Of a stretch of 64,000 bases of DNA, positions 46,201 to 57,026 are shown one piece after another. The first letter of the stretch is position 1, and each line of letters begins with the position of its first letter. Source of the stretch: Triatoma infestans (Eukaryota > Arthropoda > Insecta > Hemiptera > Reduviidae); contig JAAEAF010002635.1 in assembly GCA_011037195.1 (NCBI GenBank), positions 34,872-98,871 on the forward strand, written 5' to 3'. A model generated the notes under the pieces. The model was given only the letters and a program-made list of their open reading frames with translations. It was not told where the DNA came from and ran no database searches. Position numbers and translations under genes: made by a program.

Positions 46201-49200
46201 TATTTTATAAAATCATTCGTAATTATATTAGGTGAGCGTTTTCAGCCAAGAACAATACCTGATATAAACATTTTTTGGCTAACTGCTTTGTTAGTTTTAC
46301 ATAAATATATTTATTTCTATAATAACTTTTCATCGAAGAAGATCAAATTTGAATTTACCATTGGGTATCACCAGGAAATAGTTCAAGAAAAAAAAGTCGC
46401 CAATCCAAAGTCCCTCTTTACAAAATAGTTTTTCAGTTTGTTTTTTCTTTAACTTTGTATACATATGTACGTCAATTATTTTAATTTAATCAGTTTTCCG
46501 AAAAAAATTGGCTTTAGCAATGCTGGGAGAGCGGTATCTTGGGCTAGCCTGTGTTGGGCATTTCAGTCTGTGGAGTACGATTCCAACTCTATTTAATATT
46601 GTATATGATTAATAAAAATTGGATTTTTTTGGAATTGTGAGAAAAACGGTAAAAGAAATTCTAATTCAAACAAGCATTTCTTATGATTGCTAAAAGAAAA
46701 AGTATACTAGGAGAATTCCTGTTTGATCAAGTGTATTAAGCGTACTAAGTTTACGCCGCCATCAAGTTGCCCTGTCAGTTGTATGAGCTACTGTTGTAGC
46801 ATCTTTTAACTTCTTTGAAAATTGTTTATGATTGTATATTGTTTGTTGCCTTATATTTATTTTTTAATATTTTGATAGATTAAAATTGTTTGCTTTTTTG
46901 ACAAAAAATTTTTAGCGCCTACATCAGAATCGATCTTTGAGGGGAAAAGTAAAATTAATTTCTCTCATCTTTTCGAAAGGAATTCTCTTCTGTTGACATC
47001 TGTATATGTCAAGGAGAGATTAAAAAGTCCTAAACAGATCGCTTCACTTTTCATTGCTGGCTATCTTAGTTTATGTTCCAACTAACCAACTATTTTATAT
47101 TGGACCATTTTGGAACATTCTAGAGTTAACGCATAAGATTTTTCCTGACGTACTATTTAGACATAATACATTCCCACCTTAAAACTTAACATTTCCATTT
47201 TTCGCCGTTGCATCCAAGTGTCAACGTCAATGTATATAAATTATGTTATTCGTAAACATTCAAAATGTGATTCAGATATGCCAGACAATGTTATTAAGAT
47301 AAATGTTTGTGTAAGATCAGTTCGGTATATACAATTAGAAAGTGTAATATATAATAGCAATATTTGATTGTAAGTTGTATCCGTACATTGAAAAAGGAAA
47401 TCAGGCAACAACCAATTCCGTTTTGATCAATAGTCGGCCAATTGTTATGAAACATGGTTGCAGACAAATGTACCTGTAAGGAAGGGAATAGCTAAGAGGT
47501 TAACATGCGGACTTTCACGCGGAGGATGCTTAGATTTTTTCTTCCTCCGTGATAGACAGCATTGTCTATAGCGAGAGAACACTGTCCGGAGGCTGGCAGT
47601 GCACTGAGAAGGCTCCGGGCGCCAATAACTATAGAAATTAAAAAAAAATTGAAACTGTTATATTTAGCATAATTCATTGAGCTTAAAGAATAATTTTGAA
47701 CCAAAGATTATTTATCATAGTAAACTTTTTTTCTTTTTCTAGGTTACTGGAGAAACGGTATTGTTCTCTTTCAATCCTATAACAGGGCAGTACTCTCCTG
47801 GTTAGTCTGTTATTTATTAAATTTGTAAGGATTCGATTTATTATTTTTCTTTTTTTTTCTTACTTTCTTCATTTTAAGAACTTACAACTGAGTCCAGCTC
47901 CATGAGTGGAAAACATCTTTCTAGGTATCTGTGTGTGTGGATTTGTGAGTGAGAGTTTTTTAGGTTATAACCCAAAAAATATTTGTTGTGAACTTATGAA
48001 TTATTTTTTTTACTAGTACTTTCTCAACTTTTAATTGACAAATTTTTTGAATATTGGAACTTTTGCTAAATCATTTAGTTATCTTATTTTTGCTAATCAT
48101 TAGTCCTTAATACATATATGATGGAACCTGATAATTTACAAAGACTCGGCCAAGATTGAACGTAGCAAATTTTGAGGTTTTACTTATATTTGAACAATTA
48201 TTCTGGGAATATTATTTTTATGAATTGGATAACATTATACTTTCCTCAAAAGTGCCATTTTGGCATATTATACGATCCTAACGTAACTCCATGGTACTTA
48301 GCCTCCAGCGGAAATGGAATTTTATTAATTACAAAGTATGCAAATAGCAGTAAGAAAAAGTCTTCCCAGATTTTGTTTTCTATTGGAATCAATAAGTGCA
48401 TTTATTTATTATGAATGTCTTTTCACAAAGTTGTCGAGCTATCTCGATGATCCCAGAGTTAAAAATATAATAGCTAATCGAAAATATAATACCTAATTAT
48501 AATCTCATTTGCTAAAGAATTATAATATTGGTGCAAATGCAGCACGCTTAAAGTGAATTTGGTAGCTAAAATGTGAATAAAAACTCAAAATTATTAATAT
48601 AGTTGTCATAAACATAAATTATGAATTCTTAATACAAATGTTTTTAATGACAGATACCGGGAGTGAGGGCAAGTTTTTAGGTTGCCGTATTATTCAGGCA
48701 TTACTGTTGCCAAAGCAAACCGAGGATTTTATAAGCGGATTGTTGTTATTGACAAGCAATAATGAAGTAATAATATGGCCAGAGTCAGCTAGACATGTGG
48801 CTCTACAGGAAGCCCATGTACTCTATATGTATAACGTAAATGTGGATACTGGAGCCATAACTGGTTATAATTTCCATAAAGATGGGCAGGTATTGGAATA
48901 TAGTTTTTTTTTATTTTGTTATAAGTAATAATTTTATGATTATGGATAGATGATTTTATGTGATTGTTTTTTGTTGTATTTTTCTCTTTTAGAAACTAGT
49001 ACCTATTGAATTGTGGAAAATAAACTTACCAGAGAAAATAGTATGTGTAGTTGGTAAAAGGCAAGGTGAACGAGTACATTCTCAAGGAAGAGTATTAGCC
49101 GACCGAAGTGTTCTTTACAAATATATTAATCCAAATCTTGTAGTAGCAGTTACATATTCACAGGATCCATTGTATAAAAGTAAATTATTTTATATATCAT

Positions 49201-51908
49201 ATAGTTTTTATCATTAATTATCTTTATGCATCTAACTATAGTTTCCGTATATTAAATATTGTGAATTTTGTTTGTAGATACGGTTGGTGTTGTATTATTG
49301 GATACTGTCAGTGGTGATATTATATTATCATTGGTGCATAAAAGAGCTGCATTACCAATTCATGTAGTACATTCAGAGAATTGGATCGTTTATACATATT
49401 TTAATGATAAATCACGACGTACTGAAATAGTCACTTTAGATTTATATGAAGGCAAAATTCAGAAGAATACAACAGGTTTGTCTTATATAGGAATTATTTA
49501 TTTTAATGTAAGTAGCATACACAAAATAGATTAAGATAAAACTGCGGTAAACTCAAATGCTGTAAAAAGAATTTTTAGCTTTTACCTCAAGAACGTCTCT
49601 AAACGATCTTCTTCAAACTGGTATAATAAAGAATAATAGCAGGAAGATTGAACTTAATTTTTTCATTTATTATGTCATTAGGGGATGTGAATTAGAAGAT
49701 CCAATAAACGGAAGTGCGATTTACTGATAATTTGTTGTTTTTTTTTTGTGATCGAAAACTGTCGAATAATTTTCTTTAAAGTTGGCATATTAATTATTTA
49801 TAAAAGTTTCTCCCTAGCTTCATTTGGTGCGACGTGGTTCAGGTTCAATTATATTATATCCATTAAATTTATATCTGTAATTTCCAAGTTGCGTCATCCA
49901 AGTTCGGCATCACGTGCCGAATTTGAATTCTAAAGTAGCTTCACAACAGATTTGGATATTTTTTAATAATCAGGGTGTAGTGTGAAGTTAACAGGTACAA
50001 TAGGCTCATCTATGACTTAAGGTCAATTTATTTATAATATCCATAAGGGCATTCATATTTATATAATTTAAGTAATATATAAATAAATATTGACTATATG
50101 AGTATAAAAATAAGTATTACAAATATAGAGATAACTATTGATCAATTCTGTGAGAGTTCACAAATTCTGATAAAATTTGTTATTTTCGAATAGCTTTTTC
50201 ATCGTTAGATCCACCAATCGGTCCTCTGGTAGAACGTCAGGCCTATATTTTCCCTCACACCATAACTGCTATGAAAGAAACAATCACTGAAAAAGGAATT
50301 ACTAGCAAGCATGTATTAGGTAAGAAGATATTTTTGAATAACTTATGATTTTATTAGAGAACACTTGATTAGTTATTTAGTTAGAAGCTGTACCAAAAGT
50401 AATTTATGCAAAAAGAAAAGGCAAAAGACATTTTTTTAATAACTAATAATGTTGTTCGAGTGGCAAATTTTGGTGTAGTAATTCTTTCTCTATCAATCTT
50501 CAAATTAGCCTTCAACAGAAATGCATTTGCGAATATCGTTGATCCAACTCTCGAATTGTCTTTTGATAAAATTAAGTGTGAACTGTTGTGCCGATTTTCA
50601 CCTTATCTAAGCCATCAAATAGTTTTTAAGATTGTCTTTCACATCGCTGGATATGTGGAAAGGGAGGTGCCTTTTTCGGCTATAGTATATATGCCAGATA
50701 TGTATATTTGCGCATTGCAGTTGATGAATATTGAATCACTTCAAATTTATAGTCGGTCTCTTTCTTCTTCTTAGAACTTCGCCAAGCTTCTTGAGCCCTT
50801 GCTTGCTGGCCACGATAAGGCCATCATTTCAGACAAATTTTGCGGAGAAAGTTCTTGAACTTCTGGAGAAGAGAAGTTATCCTATTCAATGGATTGAAAC
50901 TTCTATTCCGAATCCTAGAGTGTTAGCTTGTTTTATCCCCATACGGAGATATTCTAGCAGATTGGAGAAGACTTCCATTCAAATCGGATGTCAACTGCTG
51001 AGGTACTCATTTTATATTCACTTTTCAGTATTCAAAATCTTCCACTATACTTAGTGTGGCGTTGTATTCATAGTCCTTTTATGTATCCAAGCTCAAAGAT
51101 TATGCTTGGTTAAGATTTGGGCTAAAGAAAATGTGCTCTTAACTGTGATGCCAGCTCCTTAAACATTATGTCAGATAGCTTGAACCCTTCTCTAATCAGA
51201 GTCTTAGTTGATTAAGTGACGTTAAAGTGCTGCGAAACTCTAATAAAAAAAAAGGAATTCTATCAAAAAGTCTTAACTGGACATTGCCGTTTGAAGACGT
51301 TAGTTAATAAAAATAATTATTTCCACTTTTTACATTAATTTCGATGCAACCCTCTTTCTTGTAGTGCTTATAAAGAAATTCTCGGGCCTCGTTTATATGA
51401 TTATAATCCTTGTGAAATATTTATCTATAGTTGGCCTGAGTACTGGAAGTGTGATGGAAGTGCCGTGGGCAGTGTTAGATCCTCGCCGCAGCATTAGCCC
51501 AACACCAGAAATGAGAGATGAAGGAGTACTACCCTATATGCCGGAACTAGTTTTGCCAATGGAATCAATTATTACTTATAACCATACTTTAGCTAGTATA
51601 AAAGGTATACACACTTCACCGGCTGTACTGGAATCAACTTCTTTGGTTTTTATATATGGATTAGGTTAGTAGTTTTTTAAAATTTCCAATATATTCATAT
51701 TGGTAATTGCTCATTCCTACAATTTATGTGATTTTGTTCTTTTGCAGATCTCTTTTATACTCGTGTAGCTCCTTCAAAAACATTCGACGTACTTAAGGAT
51801 GATTTTGAATACTGGTTGATTACTGCTGTACTCAGCGGTCTTATTTTGGCTGCTTTTATCACAAAGAGGTTGGCATCTAGAAAAGCACTGAAATTGGCAT
51901 GGAAATAA
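37279..51908 (+). CDS. EMC1: ER membrane protein complex subunit 1
   Basis: EMC inserts and stabilises transmembrane proteins in the ER; EMC1 is its large lumenal beta-propeller subunit with one C-terminal membrane helix. Exons: 37,279-37,373; 37,539-37,654; 37,731-37,908; 37,995-38,144; 38,289-38,607; 40,398-40,593; 40,681-40,797; 42,344-42,364; 45,385-45,560; 45,650-45,814; 47,743-47,800; 48,654-48,889; 48,993-49,179; 49,278-49,475; 50,194-50,319; 51,431-51,664; 51,748-51,908. All have GT-AG borders and matching phases, 2,733 nt, 910 residues. Residues 1-21 are a signal peptide, followed by the hallmark [11 protein letters not shown]. Later hallmarks: [54 protein letters not shown], and a membrane helix near residues 880-896 before a basic tail. 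The ATG is the first in frame after stops. Long introns hold repeats. Confidence 0.96.
39490..39517. repeat. (CT)n microsatellite in EMC1 intron 5
   Basis: About 14 CT units without interruption. Confidence 0.95.
39799..39951 (-). mobile_element. Hammerhead-bearing element, one-arm derivative in EMC1 intron 5
   Basis: Starts ATCAGAGATATTTTCCTTGA like other left arms and runs through TTAGTTGACACC straight into the tail remnant TACCACAACA, so the second arm has been deleted internally. Short matching flanks (TTTCTAAT left, ATTCTAAT right) may be the target duplication. It is antisense to EMC1. Confidence 0.75.
39839..39876 (-). ncRNA. Hammerhead ribozyme motif, near-intact, in EMC1 intron
   Basis: On minus: CATC, CTGATGA, T, GGGT-GAAT-GCCC, GAAA, CCGGTT, GATG. 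Stem II keeps four pairs (one U-G). The cleavage-site nucleotide is U (GUU), which the UH rule allows. In the sense EMC1 pre-mRNA the motif is antisense, so it should not cut that transcript. Confidence 0.65.
41108..41190 (-). mobile_element. Arm of a second, different hammerhead-like repeat (EMC1 intron 7)
   Basis: On minus: TTGAAGAGGCTC, then CATGGGCGGAACGTCGGTTG and TTAGCAAACTAACGACGCAG. It is related to the foldback at 60,324-60,632, which has GGGCGAAAC. If the consensus is CUGAAGA, GCUC/GGGC, GAAA and self-complementary ACGU, this is a separate Penelope-type hammerhead family. This copy has GGAA for GAAA and UUGAAGA for CUGAAGA. Confidence 0.5.
42127..42283. mobile_element. Worn hammerhead-bearing element, arms only (EMC1 intron 7)
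   Basis: The left side is ATCAGAAATATTTTCCATG; the right side is AAGCAGGCTAACACGGCAAA through CAGCTCTGCGGACTCAACCA to CAACAAC. The ribozyme cores between are lost. It keeps the one-arm-with-tail, one-arm-without layout and ends 60 bp before the microexon. Confidence 0.7.
42344..42364 (+). other. EMC1: EMC1 exon 8, a 21-nt in-frame microexon
   Basis: TTTAATGCAG precedes it and GTAAGT follows. It encodes, across the split codons, A-MDLGVT-S between exons 7 and 9. Its length is a multiple of three, and exons 7 and 9 join in frame without it, so it could be included or skipped. Vertebrate EMC1 has a linker of comparable length at this point, between the DLP block and the GMF.RLSSQL block, which supports it as real. 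Confidence 0.7.
45003..45019. repeat. Run of 17 C in EMC1 intron 8
   Basis: An uninterrupted C17 homopolymer in otherwise A/T-rich DNA, a likely length-variable or assembly-sensitive site. Confidence 0.95.
47478..47645 (+). repeat. SINE-B in EMC1 intron 10, B-box deleted
   Basis: The head GGGAATAGCTAAGAGGTTAA is present, but the segment with the B-box is lost (CGCGGAGGATGC jumps to TTAGATTTTTTCTTCC). Body and A-rich end are typical (AGAACACTGTCCGGAGGCTG). Confidence 0.82.
50406..51060. other. Unassigned sequence in EMC1 intron 15
   Basis: Two fairly long plus-strand frames (50,406-50,774 and 50,731-51,054) are less A/T-biased than the surrounding intron and may be an old coding fragment with a frameshift. 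No motif is recognisable. It is not part of the EMC1 reading frame, because exon 15 joins exon 16 (51,431) with matching phase and conserved sequence. Confidence 0.25.
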
Positions 51909-51922
51909 TAGCATACAGAATC

Positions 51923-52359
51923 AATAAATGGTAAAAGGGTGCCCGGGTATTATTTTGTGTTTTCCAAAATTATGATTAAAATATTTTGAAGAGAAGAATT
52001 TAGTTTCTTTTTTTTTTTTTTGTAATTTTTTAAATTTTTGATAATTTGAAATTTACATTCTGTGCAATATATTCATTATTATTTTTTGTGTGTGTGGATT
52101 TAAATCTAGCTAATTATATATTGGTGACAGTATTCATTCTTCAGACACTTAGACACAGTTCATTTGGTGATAAATCATTCTGATAGCAAAACTTGATATA
52201 ATTTAAGAATCCATTTAAAATCAGTACAGTTTAAAGTGATATAAAATATAACTATTATCTTTTTATATTTATTTCTCATTGTTTCTTATTTGTTCTTGTT
52301 GATAATAGAAAATTGTGTACATTTTCTGTAAATATATTTATTCAAACTAAACAAATAAA
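51923..52359 (+). terminator. EMC1 3' UTR with candidate poly(A) signals
   Basis: AATAAA occurs at 51,923-51,928, only 15 nt after the stop codon, and again at 52,354-52,359 within a T-rich region. The second gives a more usual 3' UTR length; both may be used. Confidence 0.5.
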
Positions 52360-52824
52360 TGCTTGCATTTTTTAATGTAATTTATAAATAATGGAGCATA
52401 TGCTCAGTAATCTTGTAGGTTGCCTTATTTGTGTGTTACTTTTGTAAAAATATTTGTTAACGGCCTTTTTTTTAAGGTACATACTTATATTTTTTTTTTT
52501 CATATCTACTTTCTTTCCGCTATTATAAATGGCCAAGTCTGAGGATTTTTTTTTTCTTCTTTTATTTAAAAGTAGTTAAAATTAGTCTCATTTAATGTTA
52601 CCCTTCTTTAATATATTTCCAAATAAAACAGAAAGAGAGAGAATCTCTTGGCATACTATAGATATCAGTAAACAAGCTGATAAAGTTCTTTTGTACCCTT
52701 AAATTCAAAGTTTATATGGTTGTTAGCATTTAATTTTTTTTTTTTCTACAGTAAATAAATAAAATACACATTCCTATAATTGTTCTTATTATATGCTGTT
52801 CTTCTCCCACTCTTATTTTCTCAC
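52360..52824. other. A/T-rich spacer after EMC1
   Basis: Low-complexity T-runs and a further AATAAA-containing stretch near 52,755. No gene or repeat end recognised. Confidence 0.4.
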
Positions 52825-53915
52825 ACTTCTGGAAGAGGAAGTATTGCTAACATGTCAAATTTTAGAGATTCATTTTTCAGTGGAAATAATTATTTGAGAT
52901 CTAAAAAATGTTTTTACTTTCTCTCTTAATCCTAGTAAGAGGAAGTATTGTAATCGTGTCAAATTTTCGAAATCATCGAGTTTTCATCAAAAATATCCGC
53001 TTTGAGGTCCCCTGAATCCAAAAAAGTGGTTTTTAGCAAATGGTGTGTATATGTATGTGAAACAGCATAGCTTAAAAACAAAAATCGTAGAAAGTTCAAA
53101 CTTGATATTCCGTTTAGGTATCACCATGGGATCCGACAGTGGGTCATCTGTCAAAATTCCTCAACCGGAAGTACCACATTACAAGTTAGTTTTTTCACTT
53201 TTTTGCGAGTTTCTCAAAAATGGCTCCGACGATTTGCTTCAAATTTGGTATATCAACTACTCTTACAAAAATCTACAACTTTTATTTGGGAAAATTCATT
53301 TAAGGGCACTTTTGGGGGGAGAGGTGGGGTTAGATTTTCCTCCAAAGTGCTATTTCAGTTTACTATAGAATTCCGTCATTTAAATAATATTAATTAGATT
53401 AAATGTGTTGTTGAAATTCCAAGTTTGAAAGTTCCAAATATCGGATGACCGGAAGTGCGTTTTTACTGAAAAGTATTTTTCAGTTTTCTGCTGTTTTCTC
53501 TAAAACGGCTCCAACGGTTTTATTTAAACTTGGAATATTAAATACACATACAAGGATCTACAATTTTTATTTGAAACATTTCTCCGGGAAAATGCATTTA
53601 AGGGCACTTTCGGGGTAGGGCTGGGGTTAGTTTGTCCTCTACAGTGCTATTTCAGTTTATTACACAATTCTATCGTCTAAATAATATTAATTAGAATCTA
53701 ATATCTGAAATTCCGAGTTTGAAGAAAATCAGAAGACCGGAGTGCGTTTTTACTGAAGTTGGTTTTACACCAATGGATTTTATTAAATTTTGTAAACTAA
53801 CTATAAAGTTAGTTTATAGTTAGTCGACAACAAACTTTATAACTATAAAGTTTGTTGTCAATTACAATTTTGAAAACTGGAGTAAGAGAAAGTTGTGGGA
53901 GTGTTTCACACCAGG
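52825..53915 (-). repeat. Family-b repeat b8, complete, with an extra right-end fragment
   Basis: 52,917-53,915 is a full minus-oriented copy (AGTAAGAGGAAGTATTGTAA to GTGGGAGTGTTTCACACCAG and a T-run). The roughly 90 bp before it (GGAAGAGGAAGTATTGCTAA, CATGTCAAATTTTAGAG) is a second, older right end, so two copies overlap here. Near the far end AACTATAAAGTT-type sequence is locally inverted-duplicated (53,798-53,858). Confidence 0.85.
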
Positions 53916-54146
53916 TTTTTTTTTATCCTCTTAAAGTAAACTTTCTATGAAAAGTTTATTTTCCACATGCTCCAAATAATATTACATCTTTATTATCAAT
54001 AAATAAATGAAAATCATTTCAAATACTTCAACAAACTATAGTTCAGTAGTTCTTGGTATATGATTTTTGAGACTTCGGTCAAGATCTGTCAACCAGAAAT
54101 GTGAACTTGACTGTTCCTCGAAAACGGCTCCAAACATTGGTTAATA

Positions 54147-55424
54147 TAGGGTTGGTGCAAAAATAATGCAGGTTTTTGAACTTTCATCTTTTGTTTACTT
54201 CTGCTTGCCAAGTAAACAAAGATAATCCTCCAGTCTAGGTAATGGATTATAAACAATGTTTATTAATGTTGTTTTTCCTCAAATATCAGTTTAGTTTGTG
54301 TTCCATTTTGTATGAGTTAAGCCCTCCGATATTCACCATGTCAAAACAAGATTTTCGTCAAATTTATTTTTACGAGTTCAAACTTGGTCAAACTGCGCGT
54401 AACATCAATGTTGTTTGGGGTGAAGGAAGCATCAGTGAATGTACAGTGCAGCGATGGTTCCAAAAATTTCGTGTTGGAGATTTTGATCTCGAAGACAAGG
54501 AAGGTCGCGGTAGGCCCTCTGTTGTTGATCACGACCATCTTAGGGCATTGGTGGAAGATAACCCTCGCAAAACCACTCGGGACTTTGCGAGAGAAGTTAG
54601 TGTTGACCACTCAACAGTCGTTCGCCATCTCGAACAAATTGGTAAAGTTAAAAAGCTCGACACGTGGGTACCTCACGAATTGACCCAGAGCCAAAAACAT
54701 CGGCGTTTTGAAATTTGCAATTCTCTTCTGTTGCGCTACCAAAATGAACCATTTCTTAATCGAATCGTGACATGTGATGAAAAATGGATCCAATACGACA
54801 ACAGGAGACGGTCAGGCCAGTGGCTGGACAAGGATGAAGCACCAAAACATTTCGCGAAACCAAGCCTGCACCCGAAAAAAGTAATGGTGACAGTGTGGTG
54901 GTCTACTGCAGGTGTTATTCATTACAGCTTCCTAAATACTGGCGAAACAATCACGGCTGAAACATATTGTCAAGAAATTGACAAAATGCATAGGAAATTG
55001 CAAAATCTTTGTCCAGCATTGGTGAATCGGAAAGGACCAATTCTTCTTCACGATAACGCCAGGCCACATATCGCAATGCCAACTCTCAGGAAACTTCAGG
55101 AATTGAAATATGAAACACTTCCGCACCCTCCATACTCCCCCGATCTCTCGCCGACGGACTTCCACTTATTTAGACATTTGGACAACTTCTTAAGAGGAAA
55201 AAATTTTAGGGACCGAAGTGAAACCGAAAATGCCTTCCGCGAGTTTATTGAGAGTTTAAATAAAGATTTTTTAGAAACTGGAATAAAAATGCTTCTGACA
55301 CGTTGGCAACTATGTGTTGATAATGATGGAACATATTTTGAATAAATAATCTTAGTTTTATACAAATTATAATAATTTTTTTTTTTGGCATATAAAAACC
55401 TGCATTATTTTTGCACCAACCCAA
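54147..55424 (+). mobile_element. Full-length mariner element (cecropia/Hsmar1-like), apparently intact
   Basis: 1,278 bp, flanked by TA (54,145-54,146 and 55,425-55,426). The inverted repeats are about 31 bp, of the form T(A/T)GGGTTGGTGCAAAAATAA continuing TGCAGGTTTTT, and match at all but one position. They contain one uninterrupted transposase frame. The size, TA target, inverted-repeat sequence (very like TTAGGTTGGTGCAAAAGTAA of Hsmar1) and protein place it in the cecropia group of mariners. A second partial copy is at window position 1-437. Confidence 0.96.
54338..55345 (+). CDS. Mariner transposase, intact D,D34D
   Basis: 335 residues, within the 330-350 range of mariner transposases. 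N-terminal paired helix-turn-helix region (residues 1-110) with the GRP linker at 58-60, WVPHEL at 110-115, and the catalytic triad D147 (in TCDEKW), D239 (in LLHDNARPH) and D274 (in YSPDLSPTD). Exactly 34 residues lie between the second and third Asp, the mariner signature. I chose the ATG at 54,338 because MSKQDFRQIYFYEF aligns with known mariner starts; the frame is open 32 codons further upstream but that stretch is 5' UTR. It excises and inserts mariner DNA at TA by binding the inverted repeats. No stop, frameshift or missing motif, so activity is possible but not demonstrated. Confidence 0.97.
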   Translation: MSKQDFRQIYFYEFKLGQTARNINVVWGEGSISECTVQRWFQKFRVGDFDLEDKEGRGRPSVVDHDHLRALVEDNPRKTTRDFAREVSVDHSTVVRHLEQIGKVKKLDTWVPHELTQSQKHRRFEICNSLLLRYQNEPFLNRIVTCDEKWIQYDNRRRSGQWLDKDEAPKHFAKPSLHPKKVMVTVWWSTAGVIHYSFLNTGETITAETYCQEIDKMHRKLQNLCPALVNRKGPILLHDNARPHIAMPTLRKLQELKYETLPHPPYSPDLSPTDFHLFRHLDNFLRGKNFRDRSETENAFREFIESLNKDFLETGIKMLLTRWQLCVDNDGTYFE

Positions 55425-55426
55425 TA

Positions 55427-55649
55427 GTATATTTACATTTTTCGGAAAAATATTGTTACTTGTTACTAGATCTAAAACGTCTCAATTGATTCCTAATTAG
55501 TCAACCAATAAAAATACTTCAGTTGAATGCTACAGCTTCTTTATTACAAATCACTAAGTTACACAATTTAACTTCGGTTACAACGACTCAGACCGTAGAC
55601 ATACACACAGAATACACTCAACTCTCACATTAACAACACTAATAGGCAT
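55427..55649. other. Short spacer, nothing recognised
   Basis: AT-rich DNA between the mariner and a family-b fragment. Confidence 0.5.
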
Positions 55650-55950
55650 TCAAGTGTTTAGATAATATAAGAAGTTTAAGGAAAATCGTTGGAGTCATTT
55701 TCGATAAAATCACGAAATGCTGAAAAAAAAAAAACATTCAGTAAAGTCACACTTCCGGTTCATGTCCGTTTCGAAGTTTAAACTTCCTGCGACTTTTCGT
55801 TTTTGAGATTTAACACACACACACAGACCATTCACTAAAAACATTTTTTTCATATTCATGGGACCCAAACGTGTATTTCTGGTGAAAACAATTTCGAAAA
55901 TCTGGCACGATCGTAAAACTTCCTCCTATTTGGAGTAAGAGAAAGTAAAA
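55650..55950 (+). repeat. Family-b repeat b9, right-end fragment of the diverged subfamily
   Basis: AATATAAGAAGTTTAAGGAA, AATCGTTGGAGTCATTTTCG, CACTTCCGGTT, (AC)n, then ACTTCCTCCTATTTGGAGTA and AGAGAAAGTAA. It lacks the left half. Confidence 0.78.
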
Positions 55951-56056
55951 ATAGTGTTCTTGATTGTCTAATCACATCTTTCTGCAAAAAATATTCTAAG
56001 TGAAGAACGAATGAAACTATTCACCAACCAAGTGCTTGTCTGTTACTTCATACAAT

Positions 56057-56665
56057 GCAGGGGTGGCCAACCGCGTGCCGCATGTGGCCCCCCACATTAT
56101 TAAATGGCATAAATAAATTATACCAAGAAAAATAATACCAAAAGTGGTGAATAAATTTGACCATTATTTTTATTCAATTAATACGGAACAATACGATTCG
56201 ATTCCCACCAATGCACTTTCTCTGCAAATTCGGTAGGAATTTATTGAATTGGGTAAGGACGCTTTGCCGACGCTTCTTTGAATGCTTTCTGGTTTTCGGT
56301 TAGGAAAGAATATCCTCGGATTTTAGACGACGCTATTTCAATTCTACTCCCATTTTCAACGACAATTTATGTGAACAAAGTTTTTCAACTCGTGTTAATT
56401 AAAAATGATAAGCGGCCGTGCTTAAAAATGTCTTGTTCAAGAACTTCAGGTTGCACTTTCAAATATTGACCAGAATATAAAGCATTTGTGTTCATTTTTA
56501 TATAAGTATAGTTCTTAAGTTATGTATGCATATGTATCAAATTATAAATATAAATATGTAAAAAATTATGTAATATTTATGCATTCTATTTTGTATATAT
56601 ACATATTTACGTTTGGTGTGCCGCGAAATTTGAGGAAGAAGTTTGTTGTCCATGGGCGAGAAAAT
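56057..56665 (+). mobile_element. hAT element remnant with transposase dimerisation domain
   Basis: The left end CAGGGGTGGCCAACCGCGTG is typical of a hAT terminal repeat. The right end is worn (GTGTGCCGCG, then GTTTGTTGTCCATGGGCG resembles its complement). Between them, in shifting frames, FIELGKDALPT, FWFSVRKEYPRILDDAISIL, LPFSTT, LIKNDKR, and VALSNI match the C-terminal dimerisation domain of hAT transposases of the ZBED5 type (FW.S...EYP....A...LLPF.TTYLCE..FS). No 8-bp target duplication could be confirmed. About 600 bp, frameshifted and dead. Confidence 0.7.
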
Positions 56666-57026
56666 ATTGCGAAGCACTGTTTTCTTTGTAAGTGAAGTGG
56701 CATTAATGACAACTGGCAAGTTCTTATTAAATACGATTAGGAAAGCAAATCCTCCCTCCATCATCAGTGAAGGTTTCATTTAGGCTATACTCTTAAACTT
56801 TTAGCGTATCAGCTTTAATTTATTAGAAATATTGAAATGAATTTACCAATGGCAGAGTTTCCAACGCGTTACATCCCAAGTTAATATGATGTTTAAAATG
56901 CCAGTCCGTTGATCTTAGGCTCTTTAATCTACGGAGTTCTTTCTGAAATTGTCTTAACAATAGACAATCATTTTATACCACATACATAAATCGGTAATTA
57001 TTAGGGTGGTTCAAGGTTTTAAAATA
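56666..57026. promoter_or_regulatory. 5' flank of WASHC3
   Basis: 361 bp of moderately AT-rich DNA between the hAT remnant and the WASHC3 start codon. It must contain the proximal promoter and 5' UTR, but I see no confident TATA box or initiator. Confidence 0.3.

Noticed and set aside
46520..46600. tRNA-like segment in EMC1 intron 10
   Set aside because: Only a weak match (GAGAGCGGTATC, GATTCCAAC); no body, tail or sibling copy.
49555..49765. Family-b copy in EMC1 intron 14
   Set aside because: A few phrases (GAAGTGCGATTTACTGA, CGAAAACTGTCG) are reminiscent, but the sequence is too diverged to call.
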